Shown in pieces: positions 5,845 to 6,787 of a stretch of DNA of 6,787 bases. Both the position numbers and the translations under genes were made by a program. Source of the DNA: Rhodospirillaceae bacterium. Its GTDB lineage: Bacteria > Pseudomonadota > Alphaproteobacteria > Rhodospirillales > Rhodospirillaceae. The DNA lies in contig NZGX01000026.1 in the NCBI GenBank assembly GCA_002691085.1, forward strand, positions 53,640-60,426. The letters are read 5' to 3'. Below the pieces are notes generated by a model. The model made no database searches. It saw only the letters and a program-made list of their open reading frames with translations, and was not told the origin of the DNA. Position 1 is the stretch's first letter, and every line of letters starts with the position of its first letter.

Positions 5845-6591
5845 CTAGTGCGTAGAAACTAGTTGTCCATACCCATTAATCTTGTCATTAATACCTATTG
5901 ACCTAAGACCAGCCCAGTAAGTAATTACATTTACAGTCAAAACTGGCTTTCCAATACGTGATTCCATTTCTTCAACTAAATGAGCCATAGCCGAATTGGT
6001 GCCAACTTTAATAATACATTCTGTATCTTTAGTATTTAACTCATCTACTGCATCATTCAATAAACCAGGAGATGCAGTGGCAATGTCAAGAGGCGTCAAA
6101 TGCTGAAGCCCTTTTATAGCTGAAACATTATAACCAGCTTCACGAAAAAAAGCTTCACATGCTTGGTCTGCCGGAGGCATCCATGGGGTAAGTATTGAAA
6201 TTTTTTTAGGGCGCCCCAGAAGCTCCAATGCTCTTAGTATTGCATGTGAGGGAAGCATTACAGGTATATCTCCTGACATTTTTTCCATGGAGCTTTTCAT
6301 TTGGTCAGCACCCAGCAAACCTTTTGCTAAGCTATCAACTGAATGACCGTGAACGATTATACTTGGCTCACAAGCAACTAAAACATCTATTGCTGCTTCC
6401 ATATCAACAGAAGAACCCAGAAACTTTTTGTACTTCTCTAGGTCATCAGCAGGGCGTTTCACCCTGCTCATTCTTGAAATATGGTTTGTTACGCCCTTCG
6501 GCTGAAGCAAAGCCATTTCAGGCTCAACAATAGTATTAGTAGCTGGCACAAGAACACCAATCTTAGCTCTATAGCCAAGAGAATCCCTCAT
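5845..6591 (-). CDS. Asp/Glu racemase / maleate isomerase / arylmalonate decarboxylase superfamily protein, lacking both usual catalytic cysteines
   Basis: This is a cytoplasmic protein of 248 residues, the normal length for maleate cis-trans isomerases and arylmalonate decarboxylases. The N-terminus has the family's IGVLVPATNTIVEPEM (11-26), including the conserved TNT and EPE. Two tandem Rossmann-like halves follow, with ISILTPWMPPAD (131-142) opening the second. Members usually place a catalytic cysteine after the fourth strand of each half (G-C-T-S and C-T-N contexts). Here those places read HGHSVDS (81-87, H83 at the Cys position) and VGTNSAMA (196-203, G197). The remaining cysteines, 74, 145 and 192, lie outside these sites. 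From memory, a proteobacterial subfamily with VGTN-type second motifs exists and has no clear reaction, so this is probably a member of it rather than a decayed gene. The conserved TYWAGLR (224-230) and an intact frame support function. ATG at 6591 has no clear Shine-Dalgarno. It lies 18 nt after the BI-1 family gene and 70 nt before the FAH gene. Confidence 0.85.
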   Translation of the reverse strand: MRDSLGYRAKIGVLVPATNTIVEPEMALLQPKGVTNHISRMSRVKRPADDLEKYKKFLGSSVDMEAAIDVLVACEPSIIVHGHSVDSLAKGLLGADQMKSSMEKMSGDIPVMLPSHAILRALELLGRPKKISILTPWMPPADQACEAFFREAGYNVSAIKGLQHLTPLDIATASPGLLNDAVDELNTKDTECIIKVGTNSAMAHLVEEMESRIGKPVLTVNVITYWAGLRSIGINDKINGYGQLVSTH

Positions 6592-6609
6592 GCTGATTTA
6601 ATTTCGATA

Positions 6610-6787
6610 TTATTCTCTATTACCCAAAAACATAAGTAGAAACTGAAATAGATTCACAAAGTTTAAGTAAAGAGCAATGGCACCCATTACAGCTGTACTT
6701 TCCTCAAGGGCAGATCCCTGAACCATAAAATACTGACTCTTGATTCTTTGAGTGTCATAAACTGTCAAACCAGCAAAAATTAGAACA
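6610..6787 (-). CDS. Bax inhibitor-1 / YccA family membrane protein, C-terminal part (5' end cut by window edge)
   Basis: Only the last 58 residues are present, ending at TAA (6610-6612). They contain VLIFAGLTVYDTQRIKSQY (1-19 of the visible part), where the hydrophobic stretch and YDTQRIK are hallmarks of the sixth membrane segment and following loop in bacterial BI-1/YccA proteins. After that come GAIALYLNFVNLFQFLLMF (35-53) and the usual terminal GNRE. Family members are multi-spanning inner-membrane proteins linked to calcium leak or modulation of FtsH protease; which applies here is unknown. In alphaproteobacteria this gene is often a solitary housekeeping gene, so its closeness (18 nt) to the racemase-family gene may be incidental, though read-through transcription is likely. 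Confidence 0.88.
   Translation of the reverse strand, partial: VLIFAGLTVYDTQRIKSQYFMVQGSALEESTAVMGAIALYLNFVNLFQFLLMFLGNRE

Noticed and set aside
6228..6533. Plus-strand open frame of 101 codons
   Set aside because: It lies wholly antisense within the well-supported racemase-family gene, has no motif, and appears to be a shadow.
5845..6591. Racemase-family gene as a pseudogene because it lacks the catalytic cysteines
   Set aside because: The frame is full length, other conserved blocks are kept, and the VGTN version of the motif seems to occur in an intact subfamily, so decay is not the simplest reading.
1..6787. tRNA, rRNA, CRISPR arrays, insertion sequences, attachment sites or a phage/defence cassette
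   Set aside because: No transposase, integrase, repeat-spacer pattern, long direct or terminal repeats, or structural RNA signature was seen. Almost all the sequence is explained by metabolic, transport and housekeeping-type genes.

Overview
The window is AT-rich and densely packed, and every credible gene lies on the minus strand. It looks like a small-genome bacterium. An alphaproteobacterium, perhaps marine, is my best guess, based on the AT-rich codon use, the tight spacing and the style of the Bax inhibitor-1 C-terminus. This is inference; no rRNA or other strong taxonomic marker is present.

In the direction of transcription (high to low coordinates) the layout is: (1) the last 58 codons of a Bax inhibitor-1/YccA-family membrane protein (6610-6787, cut by the window edge); (2) an Asp/Glu racemase / maleate isomerase / arylmalonate decarboxylase superfamily protein (5845-6591) in which both usual catalytic cysteine positions appear to be non-cysteine; (3) a fumarylacetoacetate hydrolase (FAH)-fold enzyme that starts at TTG (4938-5774); (4) a complete oligopeptide-type ABC importer core, oppB-oppC-oppD-oppF (4928 down to 1109), with gaps of 2, 4 and 1 nt; (5) after a 114-nt gap with a possible promoter and a small inverted repeat, a class I SAM-dependent methyltransferase with a long N-terminal extension, cut by the left edge (1-994).

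Genes 2-4 look like one transport-and-catabolism unit. Four Opp subunits would import a substrate, and two enzymes of families that often act on small organic acids could process it. The FAH gene ends 9 nt before oppB, so it is very probably co-transcribed with the transporter. No periplasmic substrate-binding protein (OppA/DppA) is encoded in the window, although an importer of this class needs one, so the substrate is open. The Opp subunits closely resemble E. coli OppBCDF as I remember them, but the enzyme neighbours suggest the cargo need not be a peptide.

No tRNA, rRNA, CRISPR array, insertion sequence or phage element was seen. The longest gap without a gene is 114 nt. I found no clearly new system. 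The best leads are the cysteine-free racemase-family protein paired with an FAH enzyme and an orphan Opp transporter, and the unexplained N-terminal half of the methyltransferase.
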